This document shows, in pieces, positions 1 to 7,638 of a stretch of DNA of 64,000 nucleotides. This DNA comes from Streptomyces lomondensis (GTDB lineage Bacteria; Actinomycetota; Actinomycetes; Streptomycetales; Streptomycetaceae): the NCBI RefSeq assembly GCF_014651035.1, contig NZ_BMWC01000015.1, positions 1-64,000 of the forward strand, in the 5' to 3' direction. The stretch's first letter is position 1, and each line of letters opens with the position of its first letter. The notes below the pieces were generated by a model that was given only the letters and a program-made list of their open reading frames with translations, was not told where the DNA came from and did no database searches. The position numbers and the translations under genes were made by a program.

Positions 1-236
1 AGCATCATCAGCGTGGTGGTCTTGCCCGAACCGGAGGAGCCGAGGAAGGTGACGAACTCACCCGCCGCGATCTCCATGTCCACGCCGTCGACGACCGTCG
101 TGCCGCTGTAGGACTTCCGCAGGCCCGTCACCGACAGCGACTTACCCGTCAGTGAGGACGACCGTGGAGCCAGCGCAGCGGCGAGATCGTCGGCCGACAG
201 CTTCCCGGCGGTAAGACTCGTGGTCCGCTCAGGCAT
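1..236 (-). CDS. ABC transporter ATP-binding protein, polyamine (PotA) type, 5' part only
   Basis: This is the N-terminal ~78 residues of an ABC ATPase whose remainder lies beyond the window edge. After a ~30-residue extension it reads SLSVTGLRKSYSGTTVVDGV, the usual start of a nucleotide-binding domain, then Walker A GSSGSGKTT at about residues 67-75. The ATG (complement of 234-236) overlaps the end of the binding-protein gene (stop at 229-231), so the two are translationally coupled. PotD-like binding protein followed by a PotA-like ATPase points to a spermidine/putrescine-class importer (family knowledge). The exact substrate is not visible. The long N-terminal extension before the domain is slightly unusual. 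Confidence 0.85.
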   Translation of the reverse strand, partial: MPERTTSLTAGKLSADDLAAALAPRSSSLTGKSLSVTGLRKSYSGTTVVDGVDMEIAAGEFVTFLGSSGSGKTTTLMM

Positions 237-1320
237 CGGCCCACTCCTGCCAGCGCTTGATGACGGCGTCACGGTTCTTGTCCCACCACGCGACATCGGC
301 GTCGAACCCGGTCTTCAGGTTCTGCGGCGAGGTCGGCTGGTTGACCAGATCGTCCTCGGAGAGCAGCTTGACGGCCGCCGGGACGACCGGGCTGCCCGAG
401 TACAGCTTGGCGAACGCGGCCTGCACCTCCGGGCGCAGGGAGAAGTCGATCAGCTGGTAGGCGGCGTCCGTGTTGCCCGCGCCCTTCGGGATGCCCCAGC
501 CGTTGGTCATCCGGCGAGCGCCGTTCCACTGGTAGGCGACCGGCTGCCCCTGCTTGATCAGCTCATCCGCGCGGCCTCCCCACAGGCTGGTCGCCACGAC
601 CTCCTTACGGCCCAGCAGGACCGCCGGCAGGGCGCCGGTGTTCCAGAACTTCTTCACATCGCCGCGGATCCGCGACATCGACGCGAACGCCCGGTCCACA
701 TCCAGCGGGTACAGCTTGTCCAGCGGCACCCCGTCGGCCAGCAGCGCGAACTCCAGCTCCGGCATGTCGGCGTCCGCGCTCTGCAGCGAGCGCGGACCGG
801 GGAAGGCGTCCGGGTTCCAGAAGTCGGCCCAGCTCTTCGGGGCGCGCTTGAGGCTGTCCGTGCGGTAGGCCATCAGGCTGGCCCACACGTTCTTGCCGAC
901 CGCGTGCTGCGGCAGCTGAACCTCCGGGATGCCGGAGCCCTTGACGTTCTTCAGCCGGTCGTAGTCCACCGGCTCCAGACACTCCAGGCGCGCCATCTTC
1001 TGGAAGATCAGCAGCGAGTTGTCCATCAGGTCGACCTGCGGACGGCCCTGCTTGACCTGGGCGATGACCTGCGCCGACTGGTAGTTGACCGTGGTGACCG
1101 TGATGCCGGTCTCCTTGGTGAACGGCTCGTAGATCGCCTTGGTCAACGCGTCGCTGTAGGCGCCACCACTGTTGCTGACGACAAGTCTCTTCTTGCCGCC
1201 GCCACTCGACGAGCCGCGGCTTTCGCCGGAACTCGTGCCGCAGCCGGCCAGCGCAGTGGTAGCGGCCAGAGCGCCCGCGGTGCGGAGTACGGTTCTGCGT
1301 CCTATCCGGTTGCCTTCCAT
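229..1320 (-). CDS. ABC transporter substrate-binding lipoprotein, spermidine/putrescine (PotD) family
   Basis: A 363-aa extracellular solute-binding protein that should deliver ligand to the membrane importer. The N-terminus has a twin-arginine-like start (GRRTVLRTAGALAATT) and a lipobox LAGC, so it is a lipoprotein, possibly Tat-exported. The open frame extends upstream to 1494. The ATG at 1320 is chosen because AGGAGG (complement of 1328-1333) precedes it and because the signal peptide then sits at the N-terminus. The mature part resembles PotD-type periplasmic proteins, with phrases such as LTKAIYEPFTKETGI and DLMDNSLLIFQ. It overlaps the downstream ATPase gene. The neighbouring amine-oxidase and PLP genes make an amine or amino acid a reasonable ligand, but this is inference. 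Confidence 0.85.
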   Translation of the reverse strand: MEGNRIGRRTVLRTAGALAATTALAGCGTSSGESRGSSSGGGKKRLVVSNSGGAYSDALTKAIYEPFTKETGITVTTVNYQSAQVIAQVKQGRPQVDLMDNSLLIFQKMARLECLEPVDYDRLKNVKGSGIPEVQLPQHAVGKNVWASLMAYRTDSLKRAPKSWADFWNPDAFPGPRSLQSADADMPELEFALLADGVPLDKLYPLDVDRAFASMSRIRGDVKKFWNTGALPAVLLGRKEVVATSLWGGRADELIKQGQPVAYQWNGARRMTNGWGIPKGAGNTDAAYQLIDFSLRPEVQAAFAKLYSGSPVVPAAVKLLSEDDLVNQPTSPQNLKTGFDADVAWWDKNRDAVIKRWQEWADA

Positions 1321-1597
1321 GGCAGGGCCTCCTGGAAATCGCTGGGGATACGGGGAATCCGTGATGCGGGGACCTGCTGGTCCCGGCGGAGGGGGTTGGA
1401 ACGCCGTAATGACGGACGGAAACGCGCGGCTCAGGCCGCCGAGCGAGACCGGGGGAAGAGAAGAAAGGAAATGAAACGCGCGGTGGTGCGGCACGCTATC
1501 GCCACAGCGGCACTATCACGACGGTGTATTTTCTATCGTTTGATTACCGTTGGGACCGCAGTGCATCAGTGGAATGGGTGCGGGAGGCACCGGATTC
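1321..1597. other. intergenic region upstream of the binding-protein gene
   Basis: No convincing gene is seen. It should hold the promoter of the minus-strand importer operon. The AT-richer patch around 1525-1550 is the likeliest place, but no clear -35/-10 pair could be assigned. It shares only a short ATCGTTTG string with the operator at 4906-4943. Confidence 0.4.
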
Positions 1598-1652
1598 GTC
1601 CCGCACGGCAGCACAAGCCGTGGGAAAAGCTCGGGTGTCTGCCGTGCGGGAC
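1598..1652 (-). terminator. inverted repeat, probable terminator of the PLP-kinase-HAD operon
   Basis: A perfect 13-bp inverted repeat (GTCCCGCACGGCA at 1598-1610 and its complement at 1640-1652) is separated by 29 nt. It starts 16 bp after the HAD gene stop in the direction of transcription. There is no U-tract, as is common in high-GC actinomycetes. It also separates this operon from the importer genes. Confidence 0.65.
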
Positions 1653-1667
1653 TGGTGTTGCCTCGGG

Positions 1668-2348
1668 TCAGATGCCGAGCATGGTGTTGAGGTCGTCCAG
1701 GGACTTCACGGTCACATAGTCGTAGCCGTGGGTCACCGGGTCGTAGCCGCGGTCCAGCAGGACCAGGTTGCGGAAGCCCATGTCGTGCATCGACTGGTGG
1801 TCGTAACGGGTGTGCGAGGCGACGTGCACGAAGTCCTCGGGGGACGCGTCGAGCTTCTCGAGCATGTACTCGAACGCGGCGTACCGGGGCTTGTAGTAGC
1901 CGGCCTGCTCAGCGGTGAGGACCGCGTGGAAGTCCGCCCCGAGCTTGGGCACGCTCTCCGCGAGGAAGGAGTCGTCGGCGTTGGAGAGGATGACCAGCTT
2001 GTAGTGCTCGGCCATCTTCTTGAGCGGCTCCACCACGTCCGGGTGGGGTCCCCAGCTGCGCACGCCGTCGGCGAAGCGCTTGCCCGCGTCCGGGGCCGCC
2101 TTCACGCCCCATTTGCGGCAGACCCGCTCGAAGGAGTCCTGGAGCACCTGCTCGTAGGGGTAGTACTCGCCGCGGACCTGGTCGTAGCGGTAGCCGCGGA
2201 ACTCCCGGACGAACTGGTCCCACTTCTCGGCGGGGATCTGGTCGCCGACGAGGTCGTACGTGATGGGGGTGATCGGGTACTCGATCAGCGTGCCGTAGCA
2301 GTCGAACGAGACGTACTTCGGACGGAACTGCAACGAGGGAATGGCCAT
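1668..2348 (-). CDS. haloacid dehalogenase type II-like HAD hydrolase
   Basis: A 226-aa HAD-superfamily protein. The N-terminal motif FDCYGTLIEYP (D nucleophile) matches the FDxYGTL signature of (S)-2-haloacid dehalogenase-type members. VILSNADDSFL supplies the motif II Ser/Asn, and a GFRNLVLLDR stretch comes late. The ATG at 2348 is preferred over a GTG at 2384 because GGAG lies a proper distance before it. It is the last gene of the three-gene operon led by the class III PLP enzyme and is followed by the inverted repeat at 1598-1652. In this setting a phosphatase or dehalogenase acting on a pathway intermediate is plausible; the substrate is unknown. Confidence 0.8.
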   Translation of the reverse strand: MAIPSLQFRPKYVSFDCYGTLIEYPITPITYDLVGDQIPAEKWDQFVREFRGYRYDQVRGEYYPYEQVLQDSFERVCRKWGVKAAPDAGKRFADGVRSWGPHPDVVEPLKKMAEHYKLVILSNADDSFLAESVPKLGADFHAVLTAEQAGYYKPRYAAFEYMLEKLDASPEDFVHVASHTRYDHQSMHDMGFRNLVLLDRGYDPVTHGYDYVTVKSLDDLNTMLGI

Positions 2349-2402
2349 GAAGATGCTCCAATCTTTATCTGATGGAAACTGCACAGGGTCGGAACTACCT
2401 CT

Positions 2403-3482
2403 TCAGGAATGCCCGTCATGGGCTTCCGCGAGATGCGCAATGACGTCGTCCAGGTTCACCGTCAAGGAACGCTCGATATTGATCCAGTCGTCCTTGGCGT
2501 GATCGAGGAGATACTCGCGCCGTTCGGGGGCGCGCTCCGCTCGCCAGTTGGTGAGCAGCGCGCGCAGGGTGAGTCGTGCCAGCGCGGCGACCGGGAGCAG
2601 CGGGAGTTCCGAGGCCTTGATCGGCCGCTCCCGTTGGTAGCCGGCGGCGAAGGCGCAGGCTTCCTGCCAGGGCTGATCCGGCGTCCTGCCGAGCAGGTTC
2701 GCCATGGGGACGGCGGGGTCGAAGATCACCGCACTGCGCATGGTGTCGCCGAAGTCGATGACACCGGTGACGAAGCGATCGCTCTTCGGATCCACCACCA
2801 CGTTGTAGGGACTGAAGTCGCCGTGGATCACTTGCGTTTCGAGATCGCTCAGCCTCGGGACGACGGCTTCCTCGAAGAGCTGGAAGACCGCTCGCGCCAA
2901 CTGGCGGTGCTCGGGGACCGGCGTGTGCTCGACCAGTTCGGTCAGCTGGTGGAAGTGCCGGATGTCCCATGCCAGACCTCGCCGGTCCGCCGGATGCGTG
3001 AACGTCCTGAGCGCCACGTCGATCAGGCCCAGCATCTCGCCCACCTTGGCGAGCTGCTCCGCGTCCGGGTTCGTCCGGGCCAGGACCGGGCCGTCGACGA
3101 AGTCGAACACCCTCAGGACCCGAGTCCTGCCGTCCTTGAGCGTGAGCGTGACATTGTCGTCTCCGTCGGCAGTCAGCTTCACCCGCTGGACGGGCAACTG
3201 CGGAGCGGTACTTTCGAGGTAGCGCATGGCGGCGGTCTGGAGATCGACGACCGCCTCCGCCTCGTCGGGTGGTGAGACCTTCACGAGGTGGTTGCCCGAG
3301 TCGGTGCTGAGCCTGAACGTGTCGTCCTTCTCGGTCGCCAGTCGCTCCAGGCGCCCGCCGAGGTGGTAGTGGTCCTCAAGGAGGATGCTCACCAGCATCA
3401 GGTAGATGGGCTCGTGAGACGAGGTCAGGCCGCTCTCCTCGAGCAGCCGTTGCACAAAGTTCGGAGCTGGTGAGGTGCTCAC
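2403..3482 (-). CDS. APH/choline-kinase-fold phosphotransferase (possible hydroxylysine-kinase-like)
   Basis: A 359-aa kinase-like protein. The catalytic loop VIHGDFSPYNVVVD and the metal-binding IDFGDT that follows are the hallmarks of the aminoglycoside phosphotransferase/homoserine kinase II fold. The GTG at 3482 is chosen; the frame is open much further upstream but only as antisense to the PLP gene. It begins 23 bp after the class III PLP gene ends. APH-fold kinases paired with class III PLP phospho-lyases are known from hydroxylysine and phosphoethanolamine degradation (the HYKK/PHYKPL and ETNPPL enzymes in vertebrates). By analogy this kinase may phosphorylate a hydroxy-amine that the neighbour then cleaves. 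The amino end (HEPIYLMLVSILLEDHYHL) contacts no recognised domain. Confidence 0.8.
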   Translation of the reverse strand: MSTSPAPNFVQRLLEESGLTSSHEPIYLMLVSILLEDHYHLGGRLERLATEKDDTFRLSTDSGNHLVKVSPPDEAEAVVDLQTAAMRYLESTAPQLPVQRVKLTADGDDNVTLTLKDGRTRVLRVFDFVDGPVLARTNPDAEQLAKVGEMLGLIDVALRTFTHPADRRGLAWDIRHFHQLTELVEHTPVPEHRQLARAVFQLFEEAVVPRLSDLETQVIHGDFSPYNVVVDPKSDRFVTGVIDFGDTMRSAVIFDPAVPMANLLGRTPDQPWQEACAFAAGYQRERPIKASELPLLPVAALARLTLRALLTNWRAERAPERREYLLDHAKDDWINIERSLTVNLDDVIAHLAEAHDGHS

Positions 3483-3505
3483 GGTCAGTCCCTTCGGCCG
3501 GCCTG

Positions 3506-4855
3506 CTACAGACGGTTCTTCGCGACCTCGGCGAAGGTCTCCAGGAATCGGGTCACATCGGCGGAGTCGAAGGCCAGCGGAGGGCGGATCTTCAGCGTGT
3601 TCGCCGACTCGCCCGTGCCGTTGATGAGGATGCGGCGATCGCGCATGTCGTTGATGACATCCTCGGTCAGTGCGCGGTCGGGCTCGAGGGTCTCCCGGTC
3701 CTTGACGATCTCGACGCCGACGAAGAGACCGGCGCCGCGGACTTCGGCGACGTAGGGGGAGTCCTTGGTGATCTCCCGCAGCCCCGCGCGCAGAGCGTTG
3801 CCGCTTTCCAGGACGCGCTGCTGCACGTTCTCCTTCTCGAAGACGTCCAGCACCGCGGCGCCGGCGGCCACGGGGATCGAGCTGCCGCCGAAGGTGTTGA
3901 AGTAGCGGACGTTCTGTCCGAACTCCTCGCTCACCTCGGGGCGGAACACCACCCCCGAGATCGGCAGGCCGTTGCCCATCGGCTTGCCCATGGTGACGAT
4001 GTCCGGCAGCACGCCGTGGCGGCTGAAGCCCCACATCGACTCCCCGAGCCGGGCGAATCCCGACTGGACCTCGTCCGCGATGTAGACACCGCCGGCCGCG
4101 TGCACCTCCTCCACCATGGCCTGCATGTAGCCGGGCGGGTCGGTGAAGATGCCGTCGCTGCTGTAGGCGCAGTCGGTGATCAGCGCCGCGAGCCGGTAGC
4201 CGTGGCGCTCCAGGTCGGCGATCGCGCCGCGCACCTGCTGCCGCATGTGCTCGTCGAGCGTGGATCCGGGCGCGACGAGGCGAGGGTCGGGGGCGTCGAT
4301 GAGCCGGACGTTCGGGCCCAGCGGGGAGCCCGCGCCCAGGGTCGGCGAGAAGCTCGCCACCTCACGGGTGATGCCGTGGTAGGCCCAGCGGGTGACGATG
4401 ATGCCCTCGCCGCCCGTGTGGAACCTCGCCACACGCATCGCCAGGTCGTTCGCCTCCGAGCCGCTGCACGCGATGCTCAGCTTGGACAGCTCCTCGGGGA
4501 AGGTCGCGAGAAGCCGCTCCGCGTAGTCGACCAGTGCTTCCTGGACGTAGCGCGTGTTGGTGTTCACGGCCGCCATCTGGCGGGAGACGGCCTCGGCCAC
4601 GTGCGGGTGGGCATGCCCGACGCACGGAACGTTGTTGTAGGCGTCGAGGTAGTCGTTGCCGTCCCGGTCGATCAGGTGGGCCCCGTGACCGGAGACGAAC
4701 TCGACCGGCTCCTTGTAGATGAGCGTGTAGCCAGGACCCAGCACCTTGTTACGGCGCCGGATGGTCTCCTGGAGATGTTCGGGGAGCTCGCTCAGCACCC
4801 CCGGGTCGAACCGGTTGGGGTAGTGGGCAATCGCTCGACTCAGCGTGGAAGTCAT
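3506..4855 (-). CDS. class III PLP-dependent aminotransferase or phospho-lyase
   Basis: A 449-aa fold-type I PLP enzyme. ACSGSEANDLAMR (cofactor phosphate binding), YIADEVQSGFAR (Asp to the pyridine N) and IVTMGKPMGNGLP (Schiff-base Lys) are all in place. The ATG at 4855 is used because AAGGTG precedes it, and the promoter/operator at 4906-4943 lies just upstream. The AYNNVPCVGHAHP segment is the kind seen in the AGXT2-like subgroup, which includes phospho-lyases as well as true aminotransferases. The adjacent APH-fold kinase favours the phospho-lyase reading. Motifs alone cannot separate the two reactions. First gene of a kinase- and HAD-containing operon. Confidence 0.85.
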   Translation of the reverse strand: MTSTLSRAIAHYPNRFDPGVLSELPEHLQETIRRRNKVLGPGYTLIYKEPVEFVSGHGAHLIDRDGNDYLDAYNNVPCVGHAHPHVAEAVSRQMAAVNTNTRYVQEALVDYAERLLATFPEELSKLSIACSGSEANDLAMRVARFHTGGEGIIVTRWAYHGITREVASFSPTLGAGSPLGPNVRLIDAPDPRLVAPGSTLDEHMRQQVRGAIADLERHGYRLAALITDCAYSSDGIFTDPPGYMQAMVEEVHAAGGVYIADEVQSGFARLGESMWGFSRHGVLPDIVTMGKPMGNGLPISGVVFRPEVSEEFGQNVRYFNTFGGSSIPVAAGAAVLDVFEKENVQQRVLESGNALRAGLREITKDSPYVAEVRGAGLFVGVEIVKDRETLEPDRALTEDVINDMRDRRILINGTGESANTLKIRPPLAFDSADVTRFLETFAEVAKNRL

Positions 4856-4905
4856 CGCAGGCGCACCTTCAGTCTTTTTACGGGTTGCTCGCTGCTGTGG
4901 CTGAA

Positions 4906-4943
4906 ACCATACCATCGTTTGTTCCAGTTCCAACCTGAAACTA
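4906..4943 (-). promoter_or_regulatory. promoter and ROK-type operator, copy 1 (PLP operon)
   Basis: On the minus strand TTGGAA (complement of 4928-4933) and TATGGT (complement of 4906-4911) are 16 bp apart and give a good sigma-70-like promoter. Over the -35 lies an interrupted palindrome, TTGTTCCA-N9-TGAAACTA (4919-4943). The same arrangement recurs at 7134-7172. TTAGTT...AACTAA half-sites are typical of ROK repressors (XylR type), and a ROK gene lies at 7639. Confidence 0.7.
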
Positions 4944-5052
4944 GAAACTTTTTGGGCGGACTCTGCTACCAGCGCAGTAGCGCTGTCGGGGGTGCGGTGA
5001 GGGGCTGTCCAAGGGCTGCTCGACGGCCGCTGAGGCCACTGACAGGCCAATG

Positions 5053-5091
5053 CCCCGCGCCCGGCCTGGGGGAGGGGGGCCGGACGCGGGG
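5053..5091 (-). terminator. strong GC hairpin beyond the pseudogene
   Basis: CCCCGCGCCCGGCC (5053-5066) pairs with GGCCGGACGCGGGG (5078-5091) with one mismatch and an 11-nt loop. It is probably the old terminator of the minus-strand gene now decayed at 5288-5661. It could also stop antisense reads toward the PLP promoter. Confidence 0.5.
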
Positions 5092-5287
5092 CGGTCCGCG
5101 CGGTGCGGGCTGAGGCGTGTGTCAGGGCACGAACGCCGTCGTCGCACGGGCACCGCGGCGTACTGGTACTTCGGGAACTCGTCGATCCCAGTGACGGGCG
5201 GACCAGTGACCATGTCGAGGCCCTGGAGATCGTGAAGGCTGACGGCGTGCGGGCCGTTGCCGACCGCTCCGGGCCGCACTCGGTGGA

Positions 5288-5661
5288 TCAGGCGGTCGCC
5301 CTGCGCAGCGCGTCCAGGACGACACCCGCCTCCACCCGTGCGGTACGCGCCTGCGAGTCGATATCCAGGTTCCGGTTCGTGTACCGGGGAAGTCCAGGAC
5401 CACACCGAGCCCGACCGCGTTGCCGGCCATGCTCGTGCCACCGCCCCGGGCCGTGACCGGGACACCCGCCTCCCGGCAGGCCCGCAGCACCGCGACCACG
5501 TCGTCAGCGGTACGCGGGAAGGCCACGCCCGCCGGTGGCACACGGTAGTTGGAGGCGTCGTAGGCATACGGGCCCGTCGCCCCAGGGCGGGGGATCTTCA
5601 CCCGCAGACCGGGCGCGAACTCGGCGAGCCGCACGACCAGGGACGTGACGGCGGCCGTCAT
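5288..5661 (-). pseudogene. decayed FAD-linked oxidase (GlcD/BBE-type) fragment
   Basis: The reading frame from 5661 contains VAFPRTADDVVAVLRACREA and TARGGGTSMAGNAVG, the FAD-binding segment of GlcD/D-lactate-dehydrogenase-type oxidases. At about 5385-5389 one C appears to be missing from a run. The family sequence continues in the next frame (NRNLDIDSQARTARVEAGVV) until a TGA at 5288-5290. The rest of the several-hundred-residue enzyme is absent, and the amino end before DASNYRV does not look native. It is therefore a frameshifted, truncated remnant. Between 5122 and 5287 a further stretch (GLDMVTGPPVTGIDEFPKY) reads coherently but was not recognised. Confidence 0.75.
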
Positions 5662-5757
5662 CGATGCGCCGCCCTTGATATACCAGCTGCATGCGGCGCG
5701 GCGGCACGGAGAACCTCACGGTGCTCCACACATGTGCTGAGCATCTCTGTCCAGCGC

Positions 5758-7035
5758 CTACTTGATGACGTCGAGGAACTTGTAGAAGCCGCCCGCGAAG
5801 GGCAGGAACCAGGGCGGGCCGAAGTGGCCCGGTATCCGCTTGAAGGGCAGGTCGCTCCAGGGGTTGGCGCCCGAGTCGCCGTTCATGTACTCGGCCATCT
5901 GCTTGCCCATGTGGGTCGCCATCTGGACGCCGTGGCCGGAGTAGCCGAGCGAGTAGAACAGCCCGTCGTGCTCACCGGCGTGCACCATCCGGTCCATGCT
6001 CATGTCGACCAGACCACCCCAGCAGTAGTCCACGCGCGCGTGCGTGAGCTGCGGAAAGACCTCGGTCATCGCCTTGTGCAGGATGCGCCCGCTCTTCGCG
6101 TCCGACTGCTGGTTGGACATGGCGAACCGGGCGCGGCCGCCGAACAGCAGCCGCTGGTCGGGAGTGATGCGGAAGTAGTTCAGCAGGTTCAGGGACGTCG
6201 ATGCCATCCGCCGGTTCGGCAGCAGCAGGTCGCAGACGTCCTTGCCCAGTGGCTCGGTCACGATGATGAAGCTGCCGACGGGCGCGATCCGCACCTGCTG
6301 CCAGCGGAACGGCCGGCGGGTGTAGCCGCTGGTCGCGACGAGCACCTGGTCGGCGCGGACGGTGCCGCGCGGGGTGACCAGCTCATGTCGCGTGCCACCC
6401 AGCCGCTTGACCTTCTCGACCGGTGCCTTCTCGTGGATGGTGACGCCGATCCGCGCGGCGGCCTCGGCCAGCCCCTTGGTGAACTTGCCGACGTGCAGTC
6501 CGGCGCTCCTGGCGTCGACCATCCCGCCGTGGTAGAGGTCGGAGCCGATCTCGGTGTGGAGCTCGCTCTTGGAAATCAGACGGGTCTCGATCCCGAGCCG
6601 GCCGGACATGATCTCGTGGGTCTTGCGCAGACCCTCGAAGTGGGCCGGTTTGGACGCCAGGTTCAGCTTGCCCGTGCGGGCGAAGTCGCAGTCGATGCCC
6701 TCTTCCTTGACGAGGTTCTCGATCGTGTCGACCGCGTCGTGGTAGGCCAGCAGGTACTGCTTCGCGGTGTCGAAGCCGTACCGGGAGATCGCGGAGCGGA
6801 ATCCGATCGACATGCCGAGGGTGGCCATGCCGCCGTTGCGCCCCGACGCGCCGAAGCCGACCGTCTCCTTCTCGAAGACGTGCACGTTGGCGCCCTTGCG
6901 CGCCAGGTGAAGTGCCGCCGAGAGGCCGGTCAGGCCGGCTCCGATGATCGCCACGTCGACGCGCCCGCCGATGTCGGTCCTGGATCTGTCCGGACCCTGG
7001 GGAGCGGTGTCGAGCCAGTAGGGGGTGAACTTCAT
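5758..7035 (-). CDS. FAD-dependent amine/amino-acid oxidoreductase (PuuB/DadA-like)
   Basis: A 425-aa DAO-family flavoprotein. The Rossmann motif VAIIGAGLTGLSAALHLA is at residues ~28-45. It is followed by the conserved GASGRNGGM loop and, near the end, LGYSGHGVQMATHMG, as in gamma-glutamylputrescine oxidoreductases and related glycine-oxidase-like enzymes. It likely oxidises a primary or secondary amine to an imine, which fits the polyamine-type importer nearby. A GGAG sequence precedes the ATG at 7035. The 5' UTR is about 90 nt from the promoter at 7134-7172, which duplicates the one before the PLP operon, so both units are probably co-regulated. The exact substrate is not determined. Confidence 0.85.
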   Translation of the reverse strand: MKFTPYWLDTAPQGPDRSRTDIGGRVDVAIIGAGLTGLSAALHLARKGANVHVFEKETVGFGASGRNGGMATLGMSIGFRSAISRYGFDTAKQYLLAYHDAVDTIENLVKEEGIDCDFARTGKLNLASKPAHFEGLRKTHEIMSGRLGIETRLISKSELHTEIGSDLYHGGMVDARSAGLHVGKFTKGLAEAAARIGVTIHEKAPVEKVKRLGGTRHELVTPRGTVRADQVLVATSGYTRRPFRWQQVRIAPVGSFIIVTEPLGKDVCDLLLPNRRMASTSLNLLNYFRITPDQRLLFGGRARFAMSNQQSDAKSGRILHKAMTEVFPQLTHARVDYCWGGLVDMSMDRMVHAGEHDGLFYSLGYSGHGVQMATHMGKQMAEYMNGDSGANPWSDLPFKRIPGHFGPPWFLPFAGGFYKFLDVIK

Positions 7036-7133
7036 GTCGCTGCTCTCTCCTGCCAGTGCCGTCAGCCGCTCTGAACGACGTGAGTCAGGCCGTTCGAGGT
7101 CCGCCGAGACCAGTTGCTCGCTGCTGCGTTCAG

Positions 7134-7172
7134 ATCATACCATTCTTAGTTCCAGTTCCAATCTGAAACTAA
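7134..7172 (-). promoter_or_regulatory. promoter and ROK-type operator, copy 2 (FAD oxidase)
   Basis: Minus-strand TTGGAA (complement of 7156-7161), 16-bp spacer, TATGAT (complement of 7134-7139). The palindrome TTAGTTCCA-N9-TGAAACTAA (7146-7172) covers the -35 and is the better conserved of the two copies. A GTTGCTCGCTGCTG string downstream of the -10 is also shared with copy 1, so roughly 75 bp were duplicated or conserved. Confidence 0.75.
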
Positions 7173-7638
7173 AAACTTCTTGGGGAGGTGCCCCGCCGTA
7201 GTGCGCTGACGTCGGCGGAAAGGCGCTGAATGCGAGTGGTACGCTCGCCGACATGCGGTCAAGTCGTCCTGCACACAGGGCGATCCGCCCGGCGACGTCA
7301 ACGGCGTTGCGGCGGCTGACCGCAGAGGGGTCCACCGTCTGATCGATGCTCGCTGCCGACAATCAGTTGGTCATCGACCCCCCCAGCGTCCTGGCCTGCG
7401 CCGCCGTGCGGCGATGCTGCCCAGGAGTGCTCCGGGGACCCTTCGGAGTGCATGACAGATGAGCCGAGATCCTTCCGGCACGGCGAACGGCGTGGACAGG
7501 GACCCGCCCCAGCCCGCCCGGGTGAGAACCACGGGCGCACGGGAACAGCCTCGCGTCACCGAGTCGAAGCCCACCACCATCATCACGCCCAAGCCGGTCC
7601 CAGCCCGATCGGCATACCGGGCTCGCTATGGTCATCAT
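7173..7638. other. intergenic region between the oxidase promoter and the ROK gene
   Basis: No supported gene. A 37-codon frame starting at 7347 lacks a ribosome binding site and family features. Longer minus-strand frames here are antisense noise. The region should carry the promoter of the ROK gene: TATGGT at 7628-7633 is a possible -10 directly before its GTG. Confidence 0.4.

Noticed and set aside
1520..1550. Third copy of the ROK palindrome before the importer operon
   Set aside because: Only ATCGTTTG is shared; neither half-site nor promoter spacing is conserved.
5122..5287. Continuation of the FAD oxidase pseudogene toward a C-terminus (GLDMVTGPP segment)
   Set aside because: Reads coherently but matches no part of the oxidase family I recognise, so it was left unassigned.
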